Source of the DNA: Cryomorphaceae bacterium
GTDB taxonomy: Bacteria; Bacteroidota; Bacteroidia; Flavobacteriales_G; Salibacteraceae
Direction: 5' to 3'
Assembly (NCBI GenBank): GCA_003564735.1
Contig: PXEK01000273.1
Span: forward strand, 1-12,753
Length of the DNA stretch: 12,753 nucleotides
Part shown: in pieces, positions 1-6,621 of the stretch
Position numbering within the stretch: the stretch's first letter is position 1
Layout: each line of letters starts with the position of its first letter
The notes under the pieces: generated by a model
What the model was told of the DNA's origin: nothing
Seen by the model: the letters and a program-made list of their open reading frames with translations, nothing else
Databases searched by the model: none
Program-made: the position numbers and the translations under genes

Positions 1-1454
1 ATTACCCGGCCGTTGCCGAGGCGTTTTACCAAAACATCCCGCTCATTGTCCTCTCTGCCGATCGACCGCCCGAGTGGATTGACCAAGCCGACGGACAAAC
101 CATCCGCCAACACAAGGTACTGGAACAACACACTGTTTTTAGTGATTCTTTACAGCCGGAACCCCAAGACCGAGACACCTTAGTTTACAACAACTTCCTT
201 ATCAACAAGGCGCTGGAGACGGCGCTCCACATCAACCCGGGACCCGTTCACTTGAACGTCCCGTTTCGGGAGCCGCTCTACGATCAAACCGATAAAATCC
301 CCGCCGATCGCACCCGAAACATCTCCTTTACCGCTGCGGAGTCGGCTCTGACCGATAAAACCATACAGGAATTGCAATCGGAATGGAACGACAGTCCGCG
401 CATTACGGTATTGGCCGGAATGAATGACCCGGATCCGGCTCTGAACAAAAAAATAACGGAACTCGCTGAAAAGGGTGTGATTGTATTTACCGAAACGGTT
501 TCAAACCTCCACCACCCGCTGTTTTTCCCGTGTATTGACCGACTCATCAATACAACCGATGAAGCGCTGCTGCAACGCCTGCAACCTGATTTGCTCATTA
601 CTACGGGTACGGCGGTGGTATCGAAAATGATTAAGAAGCTGCTGAGGAATTTTGACATCAAGGCGCACTGGCACGTGCATGAGTCTGATTTTATGCTGGA
701 TACCTACCAAAAACTCACGCGGCACATTCCCGTAAAACCCGATGTGTTATTTAACGCGTTGGATCTTTCCCCGCGCAAAAACGACTATCGCGAATTTTGG
801 CAATCACAAGAGGATGAAACGGTTAAGGCGCACAAAGCATTTACCGCCGATGTGCAATGGAGCGATTTTAAGGTTTTTGAGTTGTTGAGCCGGCACATCA
901 CCTCGGGCATTGTGCATTTGGCCAACAGCTCGCCGGTGCGTTACGCTCAACTTTTTAATCAAAGCAGCGATGTAGAATTTTACTCCAACCGGGGCACCAG
1001 CGGTATTGACGGCAGCATTTCAACAGCCGCGGGGCACGCACTGCGCACCGATAAAATCGTGTGGGCGGTTACGGGCGACCTTTCCTTTCTATACGACAGC
1101 AATGCGCTGTTTCACAACCACCTGCCCGATAATTTACGTATCATTGTAATCAACAACGGAGGCGGAAATATTTTCCGCATTTTGCCGGGGCCGCGCACCA
1201 CGGAGGCCTTGGAACAGCATTTTGAATCCAACCACAACTTTAACGCAAAAGGCATTGCCGAGAATTTTTTGGTCAACTACCTCAGCGCGCAAGATGAAAC
1301 GGAGTTTAAAACGCATTTAAACACCATTTTACAACCCGACTACCAAAGTTCCGTTATTCTTGAAGTTTTTACCCCGCGCAAGGAAAACGACGCGGTACTC
1401 AAATCCTACTTTAAACATTTAGCTCACTCTAAATCAAACATCCATGAGCTTTGA
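1..1454 (+). CDS. menD: MenD, 2-succinyl-5-enolpyruvyl-6-hydroxy-3-cyclohexene-1-carboxylate synthase (5' end outside window)
   Basis: This is a thiamine-diphosphate enzyme of menaquinone synthesis that joins isochorismate and 2-oxoglutarate in the cytoplasm. The reading frame is open from base 3, so the gene begins left of the window. About 483 residues are visible, and with a usual family length of about 550-580, roughly 70-100 N-terminal residues are missing. The visible part opens with IPLIVLSADRPPE and GQTIRQ, which are conserved in the MenD N-terminal domain. The C-terminal ThDP/metal-binding region shows NRGTSGIDGS, then GDLSFLYDSNAL, followed about 20 residues later by INNGGGNIF, the GDx-to-N spaced ThDP motif. 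The stop codon overlaps the start of the next gene by 11 bases, implying an operon with translational coupling. The assignment is secure. Confidence 0.95.
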   Translation, partial: YPAVAEAFYQNIPLIVLSADRPPEWIDQADGQTIRQHKVLEQHTVFSDSLQPEPQDRDTLVYNNFLINKALETALHINPGPVHLNVPFREPLYDQTDKIPADRTRNISFTAAESALTDKTIQELQSEWNDSPRITVLAGMNDPDPALNKKITELAEKGVIVFTETVSNLHHPLFFPCIDRLINTTDEALLQRLQPDLLITTGTAVVSKMIKKLLRNFDIKAHWHVHESDFMLDTYQKLTRHIPVKPDVLFNALDLSPRKNDYREFWQSQEDETVKAHKAFTADVQWSDFKVFELLSRHITSGIVHLANSSPVRYAQLFNQSSDVEFYSNRGTSGIDGSISTAAGHALRTDKIVWAVTGDLSFLYDSNALFHNHLPDNLRIIVINNGGGNIFRILPGPRTTEALEQHFESNHNFNAKGIAENFLVNYLSAQDETEFKTHLNTILQPDYQSSVILEVFTPRKENDAVLKSYFKHLAHSKSNIHEL

Positions 1455-1947
1455 AAACAAATTAATTCCGCCCGATGAGCTGCCCGAGCTGGAGGAAGCC
1501 GATTTTACGGGCCTCGAAAAAGATTTTTTGTACATGCGCCTGTTGGGTCGCGGCATCTTTTTCTTTTTGGCCGCTTTGGTGCTCACCTTTTGGACACTAT
1601 TCGGCGATATGGTGTGGTATCACTGGCTTATTCCGTGGGCGGTTTTACTCACGCTCCTGCTCATTTTAGACATCAAAGGATTTGATATTAAAGGGTATGC
1701 CATTCGCACCAAGGACATCAGCTACAAAAGCGGACTCATCTTTTTTACGCAATCGTCCATCCCGTTCAATCGCATCCAGCATTGCGAAATCAGTCAAGGC
1801 CCTTTGGGCAGGTTGTTTGATTTGGCCTCGGTTCGTGTTTACACCGCCGGAGGCGGCAGCAGCGATATGGTGATTCAAGGTTTGCACAAAGAGCGCGCCC
1901 AAAAACTGCGCGATTACATCACCAAACTCAGCAGTGAGTATGAATAA
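1444..1947 (+). CDS. bPH2/DUF304 membrane protein, YdbS-like
   Basis: This 167-aa inner-membrane protein has a single bacterial PH-like (bPH2, formerly DUF304) domain. An acidic N-terminus is followed by two hydrophobic segments, about residues 36-52 and 60-77. The PH-like part, about residues 80-160, includes GYAIRTKDISYKSG, IPFNRIQHCEISQGPLGR and a TAGGGSSD stretch, all typical of the family. The start ATG lies inside the end of menD and the stop overlaps the next gene, so the three genes are probably co-translated. In Bacillus subtilis, YdbS and YdbT are encoded together, and this gene pair has the same order and architecture. The molecular role of the family is poorly defined, although an envelope stress or lipid-related role has been proposed for some members. 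The family call is firm and the function is open. Confidence 0.88.
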   Translation: MSFENKLIPPDELPELEEADFTGLEKDFLYMRLLGRGIFFFLAALVLTFWTLFGDMVWYHWLIPWAVLLTLLLILDIKGFDIKGYAIRTKDISYKSGLIFFTQSSIPFNRIQHCEISQGPLGRLFDLASVRVYTAGGGSSDMVIQGLHKERAQKLRDYITKLSSEYE

Positions 1948-3502
1948 CCTGGATGATTTACATATCCCGAGGCGCCAATCTCCGGCCGGAGCTGCCGTCA
2001 TGTTCCTGCTCAATTTGCGCCGCTCGCTACAAGGATTTTTACCGCTGCTTATTTTGGTATTCATCAGCGATTCTGCGGGATTTCTGGAGCGATCCATCGC
2101 GTACATCTTTTTATTTATTTTGATTTTTCAATCTGTCGCCGCCTATTTGCAATACCGCAATTTTTATTTTTTGGTGGAGCAAAACCACTTTGTCATCACA
2201 CAGGGCGTACTCAGAACCGAAAAAACCAACATCCCTTTCCAACGCATTCAAACCGTGCACATTACCCAAAATCCCGTTCAGCGCGCGCTTAAAGTGGTGG
2301 GACTCAAAATTGAAACGGCGGGCAGCTCCGGCGAGGAGCTGGAAATCAAAGCGCTGGAACGCTCTTATGCCGAGGCCTTGCGCTCCTATTTGTTGCGGCA
2401 AAAAGAAAAAGTGAGTGCGGAGGATGAGGCCGAGTCCGGCTCTGACCGAGAAAATAATAATGAATCTGTTCATAACGGTCAGAACCCGCCCCCGACAACA
2501 GAGGAGCAAATTGAGACCTATGGCGAGCCCCTCATCAGTTTGGGATTGGGCAAGGTGCTGAAGGTGGGATTGACGGAAAATCATTTAAAATCCGGGTTGG
2601 TGCTTTTTGCGCTGATTAACGGTTACTTATGGCAGTACGAAGAGTTTTTGATGCGTCCGTTTGAGCCGTATTTAGAGGAAATCGGCGAAACGTTTTTAAA
2701 CCGAATGGTCATCATGCTGCCCTTTACCGTGGCGGCTTTTTTGATTATCTCGGTGTTGTACTCGCTCATTCGGGTTACGCTGCGGCATTTTAACCTGAAA
2801 TTTTATTTGGGCGCGGGCGGACTCAAAATGGAAAGCGGACTTTTTAAGCGCAACGAATACCACATCCCGCGCAATAAAATCCAGTATTTCAAGTGGAAAA
2901 GCAACCCGCTGCGGAACCTCATCGGACTCAAAACCTTGGTTGTAAAACAAGCCGTGAGCAAAGGCGTGAGCGACCAAAAAACCGTTAGCGTTCCCGGTTG
3001 TACCAACGCGCAACTCATTGAAGTCCTGCAAAAGTTTTACCCCGAGCGCTACACCGGTAAATTTGTACAATACCAAGCCAATTACTACCTGTTCATCAGG
3101 CTGTTTTTAAGACAGGCGATCATCCCCGCCGCTTTGGCCGCCGGCTACCTCATTTACGAGGGATTCCACTGGTACTTTTTTATTCCCGTGGCCTTATTTA
3201 TACCTGTTGCCGCTTGGTGGTTGCTGTTGTATCAGCGATCGGTTCGTATGCGTGTAAGTACCGAGCTGGTCGAAATCAAAAAAGGCCACTTTTTCACCTC
3301 CCGCCTCAGCCTCAAGTTTTACAAACTGCAAAACATCGACTACCTGCAATCTTACTGGCAAAAGCGCCGCGGCTTGGCCACCCTCGTTTTCCACACCGCC
3401 GCCGGCAGTGAGGACATGCCCCACATTCCCGCCGAGGAAGCGATGAAACTCTACAACCTGGTATTGTACAAAATTGAAAGTTCGGAGAGGGGTTGGATGT
3501 AG
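1940..3502 (+). CDS. Multi-domain bPH2/DUF304 membrane protein, YdbT-like
   Basis: This protein of about 520 residues has three PH-like modules, each preceded by paired membrane segments. Hydrophobic stretches fall near residues 29-45, 52-70, 208-222, 250-268, 360-378 and 383-400. The PH-like regions are near 73-152 (FVITQGVLRTEKTNIPFQRIQ), 272-345 (LKMESGLFKRNEYHIPRNKIQ) and 402-485 (VEIKKGHFFTSRLSLKFYKLQ). A charged, low-complexity linker lies near residues 156-190. The chosen ATG at 1940 overlaps the previous gene by 8 bases. A GTG at 1934 is an in-frame alternative adding two residues. YdbS-like and YdbT-like proteins usually occur as neighbours and are thought to act together, which the overlap supports. 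The family call is strong and the biochemical role is unknown. Confidence 0.88.
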   Translation: MNNLDDLHIPRRQSPAGAAVMFLLNLRRSLQGFLPLLILVFISDSAGFLERSIAYIFLFILIFQSVAAYLQYRNFYFLVEQNHFVITQGVLRTEKTNIPFQRIQTVHITQNPVQRALKVVGLKIETAGSSGEELEIKALERSYAEALRSYLLRQKEKVSAEDEAESGSDRENNNESVHNGQNPPPTTEEQIETYGEPLISLGLGKVLKVGLTENHLKSGLVLFALINGYLWQYEEFLMRPFEPYLEEIGETFLNRMVIMLPFTVAAFLIISVLYSLIRVTLRHFNLKFYLGAGGLKMESGLFKRNEYHIPRNKIQYFKWKSNPLRNLIGLKTLVVKQAVSKGVSDQKTVSVPGCTNAQLIEVLQKFYPERYTGKFVQYQANYYLFIRLFLRQAIIPAALAAGYLIYEGFHWYFFIPVALFIPVAAWWLLLYQRSVRMRVSTELVEIKKGHFFTSRLSLKFYKLQNIDYLQSYWQKRRGLATLVFHTAAGSEDMPHIPAEEAMKLYNLVLYKIESSERGWM

Positions 3503-3536
3503 GAGATATAGGAAAGTGAAGATATTTGTTATTTTA

Positions 3537-3609
3537 GGCGTTTCAAACGCTGTGCAGCGCTCTGCCTCGTTTGCAACGAGGCAGTCGGAAAAGGGCGTTT
3601 ACAACGCCC
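3537..3609. repeat. REP array, left of RAYT (three hairpins, inverted orientation)
   Basis: Three palindromes lie in a row: GCGTTT-C-AAACGC (3538-3550), CTGCCTCGTT-TGC-AACGAGGCAG (3562-3584) and GGGCGTT-TAC-AACGCCC (3593-3609). The reverse complement of the whole stretch aligns along its length with the array right of the transposase (4319-4393), with the same hairpin order and nearly the same spacing. It therefore forms an inverted pair with that array. This is the expected setting of REP sequences around a RAYT gene. It may also end transcription of the bPH2 operon, since it starts 35 bases after that stop codon, but there is no long T tract. Positions 3610-3747 hold AT-rich sequence leading to the transposase with no clear promoter. 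Confidence 0.85.
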
Positions 3610-3747
3610 AAACAAACCTATTAAATCCCACAAAACGAATCAATTATTAATGACCTATACATTGCAAAATCAAAAATCGAATTATGTAAGCATTACTTTC
3701 CAAAAAAATCCACTTATTTTGCTACATTAACTGCCAAAAACTTTAAA

Positions 3748-4293
3748 ATGAGCCAAGGATATAAAGTCGGGGATGAAAATGAGGTTTATTTCACAACATG
3801 CACCGTTGTTGATTGGATCGATGTTTTTACCCGTCCGGAATACAAATACATTATCACCGACTCTTTAAATTACTGTATAAAAAACAAAGGACTTGATGTT
3901 TTTGCTTGGGTACTAATGACCAACCATTTGCACCTTCTCGCGAGAGCGAGAAAAGGAACTGCCCTAACACACATCATGCGTGATTTTAAAAAATTCACTT
4001 CTAAAAGGTTAAGCGAGGAAATTTTGGAGATCGGTGAGAGTAGAAGAGACTGGATGTTGGATCGATTTGATTTTTTAGCAAGAAAAACCCAACGCGCCGA
4101 GAATTACAAAGTATGGCGTGACGGTTTCCACCCCCTCCTCATGCAATATCCTGATTGGATTGAGCAGCGCATCAACTACATTCATCAAAATCCCGTACGA
4201 CAAGAAATCGTAACACGTCCCGAAGATTACAAATTCAGCAGCGCCGTTGACTATTCCGGCGAAAAAGGTATTGTTAATGTGGTTTTAGTTTGA
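3748..4293 (+). CDS. REP-associated tyrosine transposase (RAYT, Y1/HUH family)
   Basis: This 181-aa single-strand DNA nuclease of the Y1 transposase (IS200-like) superfamily is the domesticated type that acts on REP hairpins. The HUH metal-binding motif is H60-L61-H62 within WVLMTNHLHLL. The probable catalytic tyrosine is Y144 in RINYIHQNPV, the hallmark C-terminal motif of RAYTs. The DGFHPLLM and YKFSSAVDY stretches also fit the family. The gene lies alone, with inverted three-hairpin REP arrays on both sides, as expected for a RAYT with its cognate substrates. All expected motifs are intact, so it is probably active. RAYTs differ from IS200 in not forming a full insertion sequence with defined ends. 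It starts at the ATG at 3748; no Shine-Dalgarno sequence is evident. Confidence 0.93.
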   Translation: MSQGYKVGDENEVYFTTCTVVDWIDVFTRPEYKYIITDSLNYCIKNKGLDVFAWVLMTNHLHLLARARKGTALTHIMRDFKKFTSKRLSEEILEIGESRRDWMLDRFDFLARKTQRAENYKVWRDGFHPLLMQYPDWIEQRINYIHQNPVRQEIVTRPEDYKFSSAVDYSGEKGIVNVVLV

Positions 4294-4490
4294 AACGGTG
4301 AAGGAAATACAAATAATGTGGCGTTTTAAACGCCAACCTCCGGCTGCCTCGTTGTAAACGAGGCAGAGTACTGCACCGCGTTTTAAACGCGGTGCACGGA
4401 TGTAAGTCTCTGTGACGCTTAAACAAAACACGAAACAAAGTAAAGATGATTAAGTGAGCTCACATAAACAAATCTCACATACTGATTAAA
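4258..4490 (+). repeat. Direct repeat copy A: RAYT tail plus downstream REP region
   Basis: This stretch runs from the last 11 codons of the transposase through the right REP array to a GATTAAA near 4490. It aligns in the same orientation with 5654-5923. Shared landmarks are the tail codons, AACGGTGAAG after the stop, the central REP hairpin, CTGTGACGCTT, ACACGAAACAA, ATGATTAAG and a TCT[CT]ACA...GATTAAA end. The two copies bracket the minus-strand exported-protein gene. The part from 4397 to 4575 holds nothing else recognisable. Confidence 0.8.
4319..4396. repeat. REP array, right of RAYT (three hairpins)
   Basis: Three near-perfect palindromes stand 26 bases after the transposase stop: GGCGTTT-T-AAACGCC (4320-4334), CTGCCTCGTT-GTA-AACGAGGCAG (4344-4366) and TGCACCGCGTTT-T-AAACGCGGTGCA (4372-4396). 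It is the inverted partner of the left array. A longer degenerate version of the same region recurs at 5690-5923. The hairpins probably serve as substrate sites for the RAYT. They could also stop transcription or protect RNA 3' ends. Confidence 0.87.
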
Positions 4491-4575
4491 GTAGGAGCCT
4501 GATTACACTTATCAACCTGAATATAACAAAGCACTAAACTTTTTTTATTGAAGCATTACGAACGCCAATCTCTTC

Positions 4576-5406
4576 CTATTCCACTCCACTCTCGAACAAA
4601 TGAAAAATATATTCCGTTTTAAGCTGTTCTTTTTGTACTTTTTCCTCAACGAGTTTGATTTGAGCTTTGCGACGAGATTTTTCCCCTTCTTCGCTGATTT
4701 CAAAACTGTACTTTAATTGATGTTGAGGAGGCTGAGTAATATCGGCAGTAATATAGCTCACGGCTTTTTGTCGTGTATCGGGTTCTAAATGAAATATACT
4801 GTTTTCGCCGCGATCTTTAAAGGTAAAAAGTAGCGTGTGAGGCGTGTGATTCACCAAGTAAATTTGATTTTGATGGATGGATGCACAGGTGATAACCTCT
4901 TTTTTTCTTTGGGGCTGTTCTTTCCTTTCGGGCTTTACAGGCTCGGGTTTTGGTTGCGGTTTCGGCTTTGGTTTTTCGGGTTGTTGCGGCAGGTCGGGCA
5001 TTCTCGGCTGAATGGGACGATGCAAGGGATAATGCGGAGGATTGTAGATCAAATCATTGTCTTCTTTTGTTTCTCTCGTAATGGTACCGTCTTCAGCAAA
5101 TTCGGTAGTGATTCTCTGCCATTGTATGCCTCCGTCGGGTGCGGAAGAGTAACGAGCAATTTTTACTGCTCCGTTCGGGTAATGTGTGAAATGTACAGTT
5201 GCGTGTCCGGCATATTTCCGAACTCGTTTATTGTAGATTTCTTTACCGGTTTTATCAAATGCGCGGGCTTTTCCTTTCCTGCTGTCTTCGTAAACAATCA
5301 AAGTGGAAAGTTCACCTGAAGTAAAATGATGTATGTGGGTTGTATCCTTTTGAGCTTGTATGCTTCCGGCTAGTACTAATGTGAAAATTATCAGATACGA
5401 TTTCAT
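4576..5406 (-). CDS. Exported protein with proline-rich linker, function unknown
   Basis: I do not recognise this 276-aa protein. It begins with a classical signal peptide (MKSYLIIFTLVLAGSIQA, likely cut before Q19), so it is exported. Residues about 25-118 look like a small beta-rich domain containing GELSTLIVYEDSRKGKARAFDKT and HYPNGAVKIARYS, a pattern reminiscent of MORN-like/YwqK-type repeats but too weak to call. Residues about 123-168 form a linker rich in proline, lysine and glutamate (EKPKPKPQPKPEPVKPE), the kind that spans periplasm or peptidoglycan. Residues about 170-276 form a second domain with predicted beta strands and a charged C-terminal stretch. The ATG at 5406 is chosen because it begins the signal peptide; the longer frame starts with TTG at 5487. 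The gene lies between two direct copies of the RAYT-tail/REP repeat. Confidence 0.75.
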   Translation of the reverse strand: MKSYLIIFTLVLAGSIQAQKDTTHIHHFTSGELSTLIVYEDSRKGKARAFDKTGKEIYNKRVRKYAGHATVHFTHYPNGAVKIARYSSAPDGGIQWQRITTEFAEDGTITRETKEDNDLIYNPPHYPLHRPIQPRMPDLPQQPEKPKPKPQPKPEPVKPERKEQPQRKKEVITCASIHQNQIYLVNHTPHTLLFTFKDRGENSIFHLEPDTRQKAVSYITADITQPPQHQLKYSFEISEEGEKSRRKAQIKLVEEKVQKEQLKTEYIFHLFESGVE

Positions 5407-5538
5407 GAATATCCGCAATTCAAATACCGTACCGAATAAAAATAAAAGTTTAGTTGTGGTCGACCTTAACCGTTGATTTTTAAGCAATTATATCGTGAGT
5501 CAGGTGTCGTCATAAACTTCATTCTGCTTCAATAATAC

Positions 5539-5650
5539 TCCGGCTAACCGCCGGAATCAATACTACTTTTAATGACGCACTTATTTAATATTCCGGATAT
5601 CATTCCGGCCGGAGGCCGTGTTTGAACAAGCGTAGCGTCCCGCTACGCTT
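5539..5650. repeat. Second hairpin cluster in the 5407-5967 gap
   Basis: Several inverted repeats lie together: TCCGGC-N5-GCCGGA (5539-5555), a run of overlapping ATTCCGG/CCGGAGG palindromes (about 5590-5617), and a perfect 10-bp stem with a 3-base loop, AAGCGTAGCG-TCC-CGCTACGCTT (5628-5650). The last has the same geometry as the central REP hairpins but a different sequence, and it ends three bases before the decayed RAYT tail. It may be another REP type, or a terminator or RNA-stability element for the TM2 gene to its right. Positions 5407-5538 hold the upstream region of the exported-protein gene, with no clear promoter. Confidence 0.6.
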
Positions 5651-5653
5651 AAC

Positions 5654-5689
5654 GGCGAAAAGGAATTTGTTAATGTAGTTTTGGTTTGA
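5654..5689 (+). pseudogene. RAYT 3'-end remnant (last 11 codons and stop)
   Basis: Read in the transposase frame, these bases give GEKEFVNVVLV and a TGA stop. The intact RAYT ends GEKGIVNVVLV and a TGA stop at 4258-4293. The match continues into the downstream non-coding region, so it is a true copy of the gene end and not chance. No transposase sequence is recognisable further left, where a perfect hairpin (5628-5650) takes over. This is what is left of a second RAYT copy or of a duplication of the RAYT 3' flank. Confidence 0.8.
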
Positions 5690-5923
5690 AACGGTGAAGC
5701 AATAATGTGGTGTTATAAACGGCTACCTCGGGCTGCCTCGTTGCAAACGAGGCAAAGCACTGCGCCACGTTTTTCGCGATGAACGCTCATGAGCCGGGCA
5801 AGCGTTCTCACTTCATTCGGTTGTAACACGATGCACGAAGGTAAGCGCCTGTGACGCTTTAAAACACGAAACAAGTTAGATATGATTAAGTTAACTCCGC
5901 CCCTCTTACACAAACGATTAAAA
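5690..5923 (+). repeat. Direct repeat copy B: degenerate REP region with internal insertion
   Basis: This is the diverged counterpart of 4294-4490. The central hairpin CTGCCTCGTT-GCA-AACGAGGCAA (5733-5755) is kept except for its last base. The first hairpin is broken (GTGTTATAAACGGC). The third is split by about 45-50 extra bases in its loop, and these contain their own stem GAACGCT...AGCGTTC (5781-5787 with 5801-5807). The 3' landmarks CTGTGACGCTT, ACACGAAACAA and ATGATTAAG are still present. The region lies 3' of the minus-strand TM2 gene. Confidence 0.78.
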
Positions 5924-5967
5924 CCCTGTTAAAACTGTTCGAAGTCGTTCATAACACATCTCAAAAA

Positions 5968-6417
5968 TCACTTTGAAAGTTTCTCAACCCACATGATAAT
6001 TTTTGAACTATCGGCGTATTCATGAATGTCGCCGGTCACTAGTATAGCAATCAAATCGCATAACGGTAAAAGTCCGAACCCGCCCCCCAAAGTGAGCGCA
6101 TATATCACGGGGACCTTTACGTCTGTTCCTAAGTAAATACGGTGTCCGCCGAGCGGGCCCAACAAAACGGTGATGATGGCAGCGGGTAGTTTTTTGGCCT
6201 TAGCCCCTTCTGTTCGGCCCGACTTCCCGTAAACAAACCGCTCCAAAAAGTGTGGCTTTTCATCAACAGCTTCAAGTTGTGCCTTTTCATGCAGTTTCTC
6301 ATGGTGAATCAACACTTCCGCATCGACAACCCACGTGCTATCACCCAGTGCCACAACGGGTTTAGCCGATAGCCAAAAGGCTCCGATCAAAAAAAATATC
6401 AAAAAGATTCTCACCAT
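5968..6417 (-). CDS. TM2-domain membrane protein
   Basis: This 149-aa protein begins with a hydrophobic signal sequence or anchor (MVRIFLIFFLIGAFWLSAKPVVA). A polar segment of about 50 residues follows, then a TM2 domain. The TM2 part shows LPAAIITVLLGPLGGHRIYLGTDVKVPVIYALTLGGGFGLLPLCDLIAIL, that is, two membrane helices around a short turn with the conserved G-x-H-R-x-Y-L-G and a D in the second helix. TM2 proteins are common and small, and mostly of unknown function. In Bacteroidota they often carry such an extra N-terminal leader. The ATG at 6417 is chosen because GGAG stands four bases upstream; the longer frame begins with TTG at 6432. A -7 element candidate lies about 50 bases upstream. 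Confidence 0.85.
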   Translation of the reverse strand: MVRIFLIFFLIGAFWLSAKPVVALGDSTWVVDAEVLIHHEKLHEKAQLEAVDEKPHFLERFVYGKSGRTEGAKAKKLPAAIITVLLGPLGGHRIYLGTDVKVPVIYALTLGGGFGLLPLCDLIAILVTGDIHEYADSSKIIMWVEKLSK

Positions 6418-6463
6418 TTCACTCCGGATCAAAAGGTTCTGACCATTATCATTTCCATAAACT

Positions 6464-6471
6464 CAAAATTA
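6464..6471 (-). promoter_or_regulatory. Candidate -7 element (TAATTTTG) for the TM2 gene
   Basis: On the minus strand the bases read TAATTTTG, a full match to the Bacteroidota TAnnTTTG -7 consensus, 47 bases upstream of the ATG. No good -33 TTG is seen at the expected distance, so this rests on the -7 element and its position alone. Confidence 0.45.
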
Positions 6472-6537
6472 CGGCATATCAAAATCATGACCGAAAAATA
6501 AACCACCTTTTAAAAAGAAGTTTCATTGAAGTCGTTG

Positions 6538-6545
6538 TACTTTTG
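6538..6545 (+). promoter_or_regulatory. Candidate -7 element (TACTTTTG) for porW/sprE
   Basis: TACTTTTG matches TAnnTTTG exactly and lies 76 bases upstream of the GTG start, leaving a leader of about 70 bases. The same eight bases occur before the tRNA and before the ATPase gene. No convincing -33 element is visible. Confidence 0.5.
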
Positions 6546-6621
6546 GACTTTTCGAAAAAATCGCTAATTTATGACACTAAACCGATTGTTTTAGCGTTAG
6601 TTAGGATTCAAAGAATTTACC

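Noticed and set aside
1666..2106. 146-aa minus-strand open frame
   Set aside because: It is a shadow of the overlapping bPH2 genes, which show clear family motifs on the plus strand.
3748..4293. A full IS200/IS605 insertion sequence
   Set aside because: There is no tnpB partner, the motifs are of RAYT type (YIHQNPV), and the surroundings are inverted REP arrays rather than IS ends.
4837..5319. 160-aa plus-strand open frame
   Set aside because: It is antisense to the exported-protein gene, whose signal peptide and linker are clearly real. The plus-strand translation is cysteine- and phenylalanine-rich with no family resemblance.
5407..5487. N-terminal extension of the exported protein to a TTG at 5487
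   Set aside because: The extension would bury the signal peptide behind 27 residues. The ATG at 5406 gives a normal export signal.
5713..5913. 66-aa minus-strand open frame
   Set aside because: It lies wholly in the degenerate REP copy and its translation reflects the hairpins.
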